Source: Gonium pectorale
Lineage: Eukaryota; Chlorophyta; Chlorophyceae; Chlamydomonadales; Volvocaceae
Length of the DNA stretch: 52,230 nt
Assembly (NCBI GenBank): GCA_001584585.1
Contig: LSYV01000067.1
Coordinates: 90,127-142,356, forward strand
Direction of reading: 5' to 3'
Within the stretch, counting starts at the first letter, position 1, and every line of letters begins with the position of its first letter. The position numbers were made by a program, and so were the translations under genes. Under the pieces are notes generated by a model, which had not been told where the DNA came from, searched no databases, and was given only the letters and a program-made list of their open reading frames with translations. Shown piece by piece: positions 35,301 through 44,806 of the stretch.

Positions 35301-38300
35301 CGACAGATCCGGAGACGTAGATAGCGCCACCTGCGGGGTACAGGGCGGTATTAGGTGGGATTGTTGTCGCGGTGAGGACGTAGTGACACGACAGGTGGGT
35401 ATCTTGACCCACTTCAGGAAGGGGCCCCAATCACAGGGCAAGGAGGTCGGATTGCTCGGATTGCTCGGCCGAGGCCGATAGGAATACTCATACCCTAGCT
35501 CTGTCTTGGGCCGCTACCCCAAGACGCAATTCAATGAACAACCTAATTATTCTGTTTTTTCCTAAGCGTTGCTGGCTGAGGACTGATGGCACCACCACCA
35601 TCCACATTGTGTGTGTGTTGGGGGTGGGGTTGATGTTGGCATTGGTTGTTACTGCCAATAGACATTCGTACAAATGAGGCGTCTGGGCGCACTGTCAGCA
35701 CCGAGATGTGCCCGGGTGGCGCCTGGCTGGCTGGCTGGCTGGCGGAAGGCGTGGGAGGGGGGCTTGATGTTGGCACACATTGGCTGCTACTGCTGGCTGA
35801 CCTCCACACGGACGGCCCGTCTGGCCGCACTGGCAGCACCCAGCAGCGCGGAGGCGAGGCAGTTGATGTCAGTCAAGTGAAGGGGTGCATTTGATTTGTG
35901 CGCGGGGTGGGTGGGGGGGTGCGTTGCGACTGGCTGTTACTGCTGATGATGGGCCTCCATACGGATACGATAAGGCGCGCAGCGCACACCGGCAGCAGCA
36001 CCCAGCTGTGCCCGGCGGGTGGCTGGCTGGCCACGTCTCGAGCAGCCCGGTATACATCTTGTCAGAGCGCACTGGCAGCACCCAGCGGAGCCCGGCGGGT
36101 GACCGCGGCCCCCCACGTCCCAAGCAGCCGGCCACTGCCTGACACCCGCCCGGCAGCATGGCGGGCCCGTAAACGAAACGGCGGCACGTGCAGCCCGCCA
36201 CGACCCAGGTCTCACGCTCTCACCCAATACGGCGCGGTTGCCAGATATCTTGCTGCTGCCGTCGATTGCAATGGTGTCGACGTTGCTGGAAAGGTAGATG
36301 GCGCCGCCTGCAGGGCGGGATTGGCTGGGGTTATTGTCGCGGTGAGTACATAGTGGCAGGGCGGTATCCGGGCCCCCCTCCGGATGGGCCCCAGGCACAC
36401 AGCCACTGGGTTCACGACCCCCTCCCTGTACGAGAGAGGCAACGACCCGCAACTGCCTGCGTGCGTGGGGTGGGGTGGTGAGCAGCATCTAACAAGGATC
36501 GAGGGGCTTCATTAGCATTTGGAACTCGGATGCATGAGGATGAGGCCCAGCTCCCTGGCAGCCGCATTCGTAAGCTCGTGGCCCCTCCAGATAAATCAGG
36601 CAGCTGGACAGAGGGTCGTATGTATGTCAAATCTACTGAAACCATGTCTTGATGGTGCCTTTGGCAAGGCTAGTGCTGGCTGCCATTGCAGGGCGGAATC
36701 ATCGGCAAGGGCAGGGCGGCTGCATCGGTGTGTCACGCACGCACGCACACGGGGCTACCGCTGCTTCCATCCGGGGAGAAGAAACTAACAGAGGACAAGG
36801 GCGCAGAGGGCTGGATTATCGATGATGAGGACACACACACACCCTTGACCTACCGGACCCGCACTCTGCGGTGTTGTGTTCTATGTTAGTGCCGTGCAGC
36901 CGTACGGCTGATGAGTTGGCCTTGATGTGCACAGCGCCGCCGCCAAACATCCTGCGGACAGGACGTACACTCCAATTTCGGCTTCGTGGGCAAACCAAGA
37001 CACTTGCCCAAGGAAAGGAGCATACCGCACCCGCGGAACGTGCTGCGATGATCGCCAATGTAGCTCTGGTTGATGTCCATCTCCTGCGGCATCCGTGGAG
37101 ACAATCTTCAGTCTCCAGGTAAAGATCTCACCACTTGGAGGCCATGGATGGGGCGCCCCTCCATCCAGTTCACTACTACCGCATCTATCTATGTACTAAC
37201 TGGCAGCCCTTGACGTACCATACCAGCCATACATGCGGGCACCCACCAGCAGAGGAACGGAGCTGTAGAGTGCAGACCCGGATCCGCCCGTGTTCCCAGC
37301 CAGGCAGCTGTTGGTTATGCGAACAGTGAGGGCTGCGCTGCTGCTGCCGCCGCCCTTTGACGCCTGGGCGGACGTGAAGACGAGGGCTCCGGCACCGCTG
37401 CCGGAGCTGACAGTATTGTTTGTGATGGCGGAGCGGTTGAATGAGATTGATGCCACGTCGCCCTGCAGAAATAGCAAAGATAAGAAATTGATGCATAATG
37501 CAAGGGACTATCTGTTCTTGGTTCCGCACCCTACCCGCCACCGAATTCATTTGCACGGCCACCAAGCGAGCCATATTTGGGAGCCCGCACCCTGCTGGCT
37601 ACCCCACCCACCTGGAAGTCGAGCAGCAGGCAGGCCCAGTGGCTTGCCCCCGTCACTCCGCTGCAGCTGAAGTCCTCGACGTCCGCAGCCGCCACGCCGG
37701 TTGCCGCCGCCGCGCCGTACACAAGAACTGCTTCATGCATGTCAGCAGGGTCTCTGGGAGCCGCCGCCAATCCCCTCAATGTGACATTTTGGAACGTCCA
37801 CGCAGGACAGCTCCTGTTCACATGCGGCATGGACACCCCGCATTGCATGTGTAAACAATAAAGCAGGCAGGGTTGTATGTGAAAGCGGCATGGTAACATA
37901 AGAGTAGTAGCACCCTGCGTGACGAGCTGCAAGCAAAGTCTATCTATGCATGCTAACAGCGGCATAACTATTGATTCAGTCATACCCCCGGGCGACCCAC
38001 CAGCACGCCAGGAGCGGCCCCGTCGCACTGAGCGGTACGCCTTGGATGGTTGAATCCACCAGCCTCAGGTCGACGCGCATGAAGGCCAGGCCGAAATGCG
38101 CCCATCGCGTGCTCTCGCTGCTGCCGTTTCCCCTTCCATCGCTTACAACGGAAATGTCGTATGATACGCCGACACCGGCGGTGTACGACAGTGAGCGGTT
38201 CAGATCGCGGCCTAGTTCGAGGCTTATTACGGTGACACTGTCCTGCGGCTCTGCTGCAGCCGCTGTGCCGGCGGCGACGCGGTTGGTGCAGTAAAGGCTC

Positions 38301-38457
38301 GCACGGACTGCTGACGGACCATCTAAGCCGTCGTCGGCGCCTGCCGTGAGGCCGCCCAGCAGTTGGTATCGGCACTCGATGGCGGGCGCTGGGCGGGAGC
38401 CTGCTGGCGGACTCGGCAGCTGCGGGCCTCTGTAGACGAATGAGGCGTCTGTACAAC
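22920..38457 (-). CDS. Multi-pass membrane protein with Pmp-like beta-helix repeats, 5' end unresolved
   Basis: About 28 exons on the minus strand were joined by phase. They are, 5' to 3': 38001-38457, 37612-37813, 37247-37462, 37031-37083, 36854-36951, 36224-36307, 35241-35330, 34484-34567, 33923-34012, 33681-33770, 32882-32974, 32645-32734, 32305-32394, 31334-31620, 31084-31251, 29528-30982, 28947-29460, 28628-28851, 27753-27941, 27229-27402, 26389-26921, 26114-26306, 25750-25994, 24712-25372, 24285-24499, 23883-24156 and 22920-23372. The product has GGA[I/V/L] and FxxN-type repeats like chlamydial polymorphic membrane proteins (right-handed beta-helix). Cys-rich modules, several membrane helices and a charged tail follow. 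Large algal proteins of this architecture are known, but their function is not. An extracellular repeat domain anchored in the membrane is inferred. The stop is TAG at 22920-22922. Confidence 0.82.
25551..25682 (-). mobile_element. Dispersed repeat family E, copy 1 (3'-end fragment)
   Basis: The segment matches the reverse complement of 42056-42180 over about 125 nt. Read on the minus strand it ends with a GC-rich hairpin (CGCCCGTGTCAAGCCGGGCG) and then an AT-rich ATTATTACTATTATAAT-like tail. It lies in a gene 2 intron just past exon 25750-25994. This form fits the 3' end of a non-LTR element or SINE. Confidence 0.6.
26389..27941 (-). CDS. Cys-rich extracellular modules before the membrane region
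   Basis: The exons are 27753-27941, 27229-27402 and 26389-26921. The first has YSWVGCVSCERGRFSLW, the second GYWHSAQDSALFHRCPKDEAC, and the third CAPGYTSNLCAAC and ends in EFECR. These C-P-G-Y and C-x2-C patterns resemble the GCC2/GCC3-like, EGF-type modules found next to the membrane in large algal and ciliate surface proteins. The 26389 exon ends in phase 2 and the next begins in phase 2. Confidence 0.75.
28040..28415 (-). repeat. Dispersed repeat family D, copy 2
   Basis: This is the reverse-complement match to 1076-1352. It lies in the gene 2 intron between exons 28628-28851 and 27753-27941, next to the second N run. It carries about 100 nt more than copy 1 where copy 1 has its TG tract. 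Confidence 0.6.
28458..28587. other. Assembly gap (130 N)
   Basis: This run of N lies within a gene 2 intron. The flanking exons are both in phase 0, so no missing coding sequence is required. Confidence 0.99.
28628..31620 (-). CDS. Main beta-helix body of gene 2
   Basis: Exons 31334-31620, 31084-31251, 29528-30982, 28947-29460 and 28628-28851 were joined. The 485-codon exon 29528-30982 holds at least eight GGA/GGG[I/V/A/L] turns (GGAFYL, GGAIYF, GGAVYI, GGAIYA, GGAMYL, GGAVMV, GGGVFV, GGGAFF). These alternate with N-x-[S/T]-rich, probably glycosylated rungs. The next exons lose the repeat and carry Cys pairs plus an immunoglobulin-like strand pattern (DTFDIRVNVAIVPVANISV, YRLVFTPVNTS). A short 67-nt intron at 29461-29527 separates the first two large exons. 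Confidence 0.82.
32305..36307 (-). CDS. Tandem single-repeat beta-helix exons (eight modules)
   Basis: The modules are 36224-36307, 35241-35330, 34484-34567, 33923-34012, 33681-33770, 32882-32974, 32645-32734 and 32305-32394. Five are exactly 90 nt and encode 30 residues of the type GGAIYIADYVDTITIDGSS followed by ISGNRADGGSG. Two (34484, 32882) are a second subtype with FFAV[T/K]GGSAIS. All start with GC or GT after a donor-side G, so they are phase 1 on both sides and can be added or lost without a frameshift. Flanking intron sequence, especially the 100-120 nt after each GTGAGACC donor, is duplicated with the exon. Confidence 0.85.
36854..38457 (-). CDS. N-terminal beta-helix exons of gene 2
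   Basis: Exons 38001-38457, 37612-37813, 37247-37462, 37031-37083 and 36854-36951 run in phases 1/2, 2/0, 0/0, 0/2 and 2/1, and every junction fits. Motifs include WTFQNVTLRG, FNRSAITNNTV, MDINQSYIGD and HGTNIEHNTA, which are typical beta-helix rungs. The first exon could end at 38001 (donor GTGGGT) or 37986 (donor GTATGA); both keep phase. The signal peptide and start codon were not found; the next exon upstream must end in phase 1. Confidence 0.65.
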
Positions 38458-39742
38458 CTGCATGCGATGCATTGGTACGTGGGTAAGGCCATCTATCTGT
38501 CAAAGTATATTTTGCAGGCTGCAAGCACATGGCACCATGCATGCAGCGTGCTTTGTGCATGTCCCGCTTTACCGGCAGCATGATGCAGCTTACTACTCGA
38601 CTCCAACTCCAACTCGGAACACTAGCCCTACATCATCTTCATTGCTGCTTATCAGAGTATGGTCACTGCAACCGATCTAGCTCAAGAAACCTTCCGAAGT
38701 TCTTGTGGGGAATTGCGGGGTTGCGGGTATATGGTCATCAAAGGATATGGTCACTGCAACCAATCTCGCTAAAGCAACCTCCCGAATTCTCGTGCAAAGT
38801 TGCGGGGTTGCGGGACTGCCGAAGGCGGCCGCCGGGGCTTCACCTGATGATGGTGACCGCGGTGGCGGCGGCGGCGGTGGCGGTGGTGGCGGCGGTGTCA
38901 TGCTTCCTTCCGGGGATTGTGGTTGTGGTTGCGAGGCACCTGAGGCGGGGCGGGGAAAGGGCGGGGGAAGGGCGGGGGAAGGGCGGGGGAAGGGCGGGGG
39001 AAGGGCGGGGCGGGCCGTCGATGCGTGGAAACTTGGCTCCTTGCGTTAGGCTGCTTCAATAAACAAGCGTTCGCAGCATTCACTACGTACTCGAGTAGCA
39101 GACAGAGGTGCAAACAACACCGCCCAAGTGGTCGGGCGCGCTTCCCACCGACCCCCAAAAAACTTGTTACGGTGTGTGTGGCGCATGAGTGTGTAACCTG
39201 CGATACATATTTGTTTGTGTATGGGTAAGGCCATCTGTTCCATGAATTACGTCTTAGACAACAAGCAAATGTACGGCATCATGCATGCTGCTCTGTCTAT
39301 TTCCAAAGCTTCATCACCTGCTGCAGCTGGTGACGACGGCCATGTCGCCCAGTCCGGGGGCTCTGCATGAATGGCAGTTGGGGGCACTGCAAGCGGCACA
39401 GCAAGGGGGAAGTGACGGGGCCGCCATGTCGGCCATTCTACAAGCTGCTTACGAAGGAGTGATCAGCGGGTAACGTGCGGCTGGAGAGAGGAGTCGGCAA
39501 TAATATGGCCAAAGGGCCGGGTGCTTACCGCCCTCGACGCATCACACCTATCTGCTAGGTATGTTACTTGTGGTAGAGGCATGATATCCATCACAAGAGG
39601 CGAACATCCGGATAGACCTACACAGGCACGTACCAGGCTATGTGCTGGTGGCGGCATGCAGCTATGAAACAAGCGATGAAGCGAAGTGCGTGTCATTGCG
39701 CCTGGGTAGGTATCACCGGTTGCGTCCGACGAATGCACTCAC
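38458..39742. other. Low-complexity region upstream of the gene 2 model
   Basis: The stretch contains an 87-nt imperfect tandem duplication starting at 38659 and 38746 (TATGGTCACTGCAACC). It also has a GGC/GGT tract at 38859-38897 and a G-rich 11-nt minisatellite at 38948-39015. A minus-strand donor-like GTAAGC near 39531 could end a small exon. Nothing here is convincing as coding. Confidence 0.5.
38948..39015 (+). repeat. G-rich minisatellite (AAGGGCGGGGG, about five units)
   Basis: The repeated G-runs of three to five are spaced by one or two bases, a pattern able to form G-quadruplexes on the plus strand. Confidence 0.85.
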
Positions 39743-40070
39743 CAAGATCGCCATCATCAGCAGCCTTGCGCCTGCGCATCCTGGCGGCGGCCACTTCGCC
39801 ATTACGGCCGGCGGGCAGCCGGCGGCCGGCCGCCAGGGCCCTACTGCTGCCGGTCGTCGCCTTAAGCCGGGGGTCCAGGCGGTCTGCAGACGACGCGACC
39901 AGTGGCGGCGGGCGGGCACTGCCATGTATAGAGAGCAGAGCGTGCGAGGCCAGGGAGGCAGGCAGGGACCCGCCACCACATGGTGCACCAGCTCGTGTGG
40001 CTGTGTGGATGGATGGTGCGTGTGCGTGCTGCCGCGTGGCACCAAGCGCGGCACCGTAAATACCATCCAA
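39743..40070 (-). CDS. Candidate 5' exon of gene 2 (weak)
   Basis: A minus-strand open frame from an ATG at 40070 ends at a strong GTGAGT donor after 39743 in phase 1, which is the phase the exon at 38457 needs. The sequence is Ala/Arg/His-rich without a clear signal peptide, so either the real start lies elsewhere or this is chance. An overlapping frame contains MIAWMVFTVPRL. Confidence 0.22.
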
Positions 40071-41154
40071 GCGATCATTGCTTGCTCAATGTACGCCTCC
40101 ACGCACGAACACACGCCCCTGCCCCGCAGCACACGATCTGCGGTGTGCGTCCTGCCAGCAGCGACTGAGACGTACCCACAGCGCCGGCACCACACATAAC
40201 GTACGATAGATTGGGATGTGCAGCCCACATGCGGAGACCGAACACGTCAACAGTTCTTTGCCGCAAAGCATGTAATACTTCAGCAACTACCTACCGGAAT
40301 GCACAAACAGGACGCCTGGCGAGTCCGAAGGCTCAAAAGCATACGGCCCGGTGCTGTATTCAGGAGCCCAACTTGGTTCTGCGAGGCCGGGTACCCCAAA
40401 GTCCATCGCATCATGAGGCCGAATAACAACAGGTTAGCCGTACATCGATCGGCGACCATTATCAGGACTGTGCCCCGTGAACGTGAAACATCCAGCCGGT
40501 GACAGGTATGCATGTGCAGCCAGACGGCTGATAGAAGCCAGACGGCAGATAGAGAGAATCGAACAGGTGGGATGTACGAGGTGTGGGCAGGCGGTACGGA
40601 GGGTCGGTGCGGCGACAAGGGCGGCACAGGGCGCATACGAGCAAGAAAGGTGCCTCGTCATAGAGGGTCGGTGGGTGTTCCTGTGACCTTCCGTTCAGCG
40701 AACGAGTGCCTGGCAGGGAAGATAACAGGGCTGAAGAACAGTGACCCAGGCATGCATGTGAGGCAGCGGGCGGGTTGGCCATGGCGGAGAGGAAGAAGGG
40801 GCGGGCCGGCCGCAGGAGTCAGGAACGGCAATGCGTGGCGAGGGGACGTGAGGAGTAGTAGAGTTTGCGACGTGAAACACAAAGGGAGGGCCCTCCAACC
40901 GATCCGTAGGTTACTGTGATTACTCAAGGATAGGTGCGAAGGCCCTAATATATAAAGAATAGCAACACCGAGCGTAGCTCTGGTGGGGGGATGGACCATG
41001 GCAAAGCCGGGGCGTCCTAAGGGACCTTCTTCCAGGATCCGTGGGTACGACGAGGGGAGGGGAAGGACATGCCCCCGAATCAGGGAACCCCGCAACACAC
41101 GTGGTGTTTGGTGGCGGCGGGTGGGGCGTTTCTGGCTCGCGGTCATTCTATCCC

Positions 41155-41640
41155 GTCCGCACAGACACAGGCTGGCTGTGGCCGTCGTCCCGAATGGGTG
41201 CCCCATGTATGCCTGACCAGCGGTTGGCCCAGAGGGCGGTACAGTAGGCATGCGCAGGCAGGATGGCTGCTGGTTGGTGCAGGCGCCCGAACCGGCCGGC
41301 CCGAACCGCCCGAACCGGCCCGGCAAGGTTAAGGCTGCTGGGACAGGGGTGATTGGGCGGGCGGGAGGCGGTCGGACAGGAGGGGCCAGAGGCAGCAACG
41401 GTGCCCGGAAAGCCGGCATGAGACAGCGCATGCCTACCTAGTGCACCGCCCTCTGGGCCTACCGCTGGTCATGCATACATGGGGCACCCATTCGATGCGA
41501 CGGCCACAGCCAGCCTGTGTCTGTGCTGGCCGCCGATGTTGGGTAAATGATGACGACCGCGTGCCAGTTCCAAGTAGGGCCTTCTTCGGGCCTTCCCGGG
41601 TGTCTGTGGGAAAGCCGGCATGAGACATACAGCGCATGCA
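41155..41640. repeat. Foldback element: inverted repeat plus direct repeat
   Basis: About 90 nt at 41155-41245 recur inverted at 41441-41535 (CATGTATGC.TGACCAGCGGT and AATGGGTGCCCCATG in both arms), with a 200-nt spacer. In addition, AAAGCCGGCATGAGACA...GCGCATGC occurs directly repeated at 41411 and 41611. The arrangement could be a foldback or MITE-like element. Confidence 0.6.
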
Positions 41641-42055
41641 TAGGACCGGCGGTGCCGCTCCCACACCAGTAGCAACAGCGCGTGCGCTATCCGGGAATAA
41701 CGCCGGGCGGCGGCAGTAGGGAGTCATGTTAGTTGGTGGCGGCTCCTGAGCCAAGTGACGAGGTGAGGGGATGGTGAGGCGGGGGGCGGGGTCGGGGGGG
41801 GGGAGGAGGGCAAGTGGGTTGCACAGGTGGAGGGCATCCCAGGGTCGATGGAGAGAGGTCAGCTTTGAGGATCGGGGAAGGGCAAGGCGTGATTGCGGTT
41901 CGGTCGGGACACTGAGGGCCGTGGGGAATATGAAGGTATTAGAAGCAGATGCGGGTCATGGGCCACTAGCTTCTGGTTTAAGATCAGTAGACAGGGTTAG
42001 GGTGGATAGATGGGGGAGGCAATCAAGGGACATTGTGTTCATGCGAAGGTACTGC

Positions 42056-42190
42056 CGGAGAACTCCCGTGCGTGCCCTCACCCTTGAACCCTCCACGTGG
42101 TGGTGGTACCCATGGGCTGCCTTGGCTGCCCCGACGGACCACCTCCTGTAAACACGCCCGTGCTAAGCCGGGCGTTATTATACTTTATTC
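42056..42190 (+). mobile_element. Dispersed repeat family E, copy 2 (3'-end fragment)
   Basis: This copy matches 25551-25682 inverted. It ends in a hairpin (CGCCCGTGCTAAGCCGGGCG) and the tail TTATTATACTTTATTCTTATT. The shared 3' end and different upstream sequence suggest 5'-truncated retroelement copies. Confidence 0.6.
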
Positions 42191-42741
42191 TTATTCATGA
42201 TATGGTGGCAGAGTGGCGTGTGCTGGGGGCTTGAAAGTTAGGTGCAATGGGGCAGGAGAGGGGGCTTGGTACACTGTGGAGGAATAACGCAAGGCTGTGA
42301 GGAAGTGGATGGTGATGAGGGGAGGGGGGCAGGGAGGGTTGGGTGGGGGGCGGCAGGGGGGGGGCAATCAGGGAGGATAGGAAAGACTGGGCGGGGAACG
42401 AGACGTGCATGAGCTCAGCAACGACCCCTACCCAGCGGGGAAGTGCCGTCAATCCGTCTTTCATGCGTATTTCTGGCGACGGCGGGTGCCTCCCCTTCCC
42501 CCGCTGCAACACAAGGGAATGGAAGGTGAGGATGTGTTAAATGCCAGTGGGTGGGGTGAGGGTAGGGCAGGAAGACTTTTGCATTGCTAGAAATAGCGGG
42601 CGAGCTAAGGGGTGGCAGTAAGAAGTTGCGGGAGGCGTGGGGGTGAGGCATCAGGGCAGGTGGGGGGTGGCAAGGGTCATGACACGTTACACGTACGGCC
42701 ATGACGTACCCGCCGAGTCAGGGCTTTGTACATCAGCTTGA

Positions 42742-43677
42742 TTGGGCTTGGTTATCTTGTTTAGCGCGAAAGTCAAAGATTCCCCGGCGGACCGACCCTT
42801 CGAGCCCATTGGCTCTGATAACGCCGACGAGCTAAGCAGCGATACAAGGAGCACAAGCCTTAGATGGGACATGTTTCGTGTCGATATTCCTAGTAGTTAC
42901 AAATATGACGTGTATAAGTGCAGCAGTCTCTTCCTACAGTCTGATTATTACCTCTACGATATGGCCCTCAATTTGTTATTGACAACTTGCTGCTCTGATC
43001 GCAAACGACGCTAAAGAAAGCGAGAAGGCAGTACAGCTTCGTATGCGCCGCTTCGTGTAACTCGTTGCATTCCTATACTACATACAAACAATGTTACTAT
43101 ACTACAGTGTTTGACAGTTTTTTCAATGTTCAACCAAAAGCGCACCTTTAATAACCGACTTTGTACACACCTCTCGATCGTCGACCCATTGCATTAAGTA
43201 TGCTATAACACTGAGAATATCACTTATAGCACCATGCAGCTCTCCATGAGTTATCTTTTCTGAAACTGATCGTGACCGCCAATCGGCACCTAGTTCGCGA
43301 GCGAGTCGACCAGCAATGCGTTCCTTATCATGCTCAGCAGACTCTTATAACGGAGAGCCGGTGTTGAGAACCCAGGTTGAGGAGGTCAGAACCAGCCGCT
43401 CTGCGCAACTGCGCATAGCGCAGATCAAACGCATCAGTTTATCGCGCCGATATCCGGTGCGGCTTTCTTGCATCGAGAGTGGATTCATAACCCCCGGTTT
43501 CGCCCACGAAACTTCATAACCGCCGGTTTTGCTTACTAAAATAAGCATTTCATGCTCAAAATGATCATAAATGCTCAACAATACATGCTTAAGCTCTCGT
43601 AAAGCAAGGACGGGCAAGCCTGTGAAAAATGAAACACTGCGTGGGGGGAGCCACATGACACCTTTACAGTCATTCAC
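42742..43677. other. AT-rich island with short open frames
   Basis: This stretch is visibly lower in GC than everything around it. It has a 90-codon plus frame (42742-43014) and a 110-codon minus frame (43345-43677). Neither product has a domain I can name. The minus frame ends in TWVLNTGSPL, faintly like an aspartic-protease start, but this is too short to support a call. It is probably inserted DNA of other origin. Confidence 0.4.
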
Positions 43678-44019
43678 ACCCGAAGGCGCGACGTTTCCAG
43701 TAGGGCGGGTGGGCGGTTAGCAAACGAGATGCAACCAATATGTTACGTCCGGTCGTGCACCGAGGCGTGTGTTAAGGGGGCAGGCTGTGGTGAGGACCTG
43801 TACACTGCCCGCCACCGCAGTGTTAAAGGCCCAACTAGGTGGGAGACTACGATTTACCCCCGGCGGTCCTGGACGGGACAGCTTACCACAGCGTTCCGGA
43901 TACTATGTGTTGAATCCATGGCGCACTAAGTGCTCCCGTAGCGCATTCGCACATTTAGCGGGTCACATGAATCTTAAACCGCACGGCTTAGCACACGCCT
44001 GAGCATGCTCGCCGGTACG

Positions 44020-44370
44020 CGGGTTCCGCGTGTCCCGAGGGGCGCCAAGCATGGAGTCGACTGGAACTGTATGACAGCCCAGCATGATGCGTATTTGGCG
44101 CCAGGCAGGCGTCGACTCGCAACGGGCCTTTGCACACCGGTCTGGACACATTCTGCCGGGGTGGCTGGCTGGAGGGCGGGCCGTCCGCGTGTCCTGAGGA
44201 CCGCATTCAAGCACGGCCCAGACGGCTGGAAGTGTGTGGCGGTCCAGCATGGTGTGGGCTTGGCGCCAGGCCTTCCTGCCTAGGCATGCATCGCCTGGAC
44301 ACATGTGGGGATGTGGTTGGCTGAAGGGCGGGCGGTCCGCGTACCCCAAGGGGCGCCAAGCATGACGGCG
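44020..44370 (+). repeat. Degenerate tandem repeat, about 150-nt period, three units
   Basis: Units starting near 44026, 44177 and 44331 share GCGTGTCC.GAGG, GGGCGCCAAGCATG and TTGGCGCCAGGC. The repeat lies between the AT-rich island and gene 3. Confidence 0.6.
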
Positions 44371-44806
44371 ACTATGATTGTACACATACAGCACTGCTTT
44401 GCCTGCATTTGTGTTGCTTGCTTGGCCTCAATCATCGGGTCGCAGCTTTGCTCCTTGATCTGATCTGATGACACCTACTGTGAACTGTTCGGCTGAAGGG
44501 CGGGCGACGTGTCTTCGGTATGTAGTAGAGTGGCGCTCATGATGAGCGATTAACCACGTCATTTTCTAGCTCATAAATGTGTTTCCACCGACCCGTTCAT
44601 GGTGCTACGTAGTAATCCCATGCAAATGATTGGGCTGCTGTGCTCCGACCTACAGGAGAGTGCCATGGCTGGCGTTCGAGGACCGCTAGGTCCAGCACTT
44701 CCGGCGCTCTCTTGCTTCTGACCATGTGGCCCATGCACGGCACGCCACTGACAAAGCGTCCGCCCCAGCGTCACAAGAGGCACTCCCCATGGCATTATAG
44801 AGAACG

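Larger units (their letters stand above)
40071..42739. other. Intergenic repeat-bearing region
   Basis: No gene with spliceable, family-like coding sequence was found. A TATATAAAG at 40950-40958 precedes a plus-strand frame with KPGRPKG (41001 onward), a possible AT-hook, but the frame is short and runs into the foldback repeat. A 257-codon minus frame (40658-41431) is Pro-rich and looks like a by-product of GC content. 41760-42400 is strongly purine/G-rich on the plus strand. Confidence 0.4.

Noticed and set aside
40658..41431. 257-codon minus-strand frame
   Set aside because: Pro/Arg-rich translation without domain, overlapping a foldback repeat. This is typical of chance frames in GC-rich DNA.
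43345..43677. Retroviral-type aspartic protease (TWVLNTGSPL)
   Set aside because: Ten residues at the end of a short frame, Asn instead of the catalytic Asp and no flap or second motif. Coincidence is likely.
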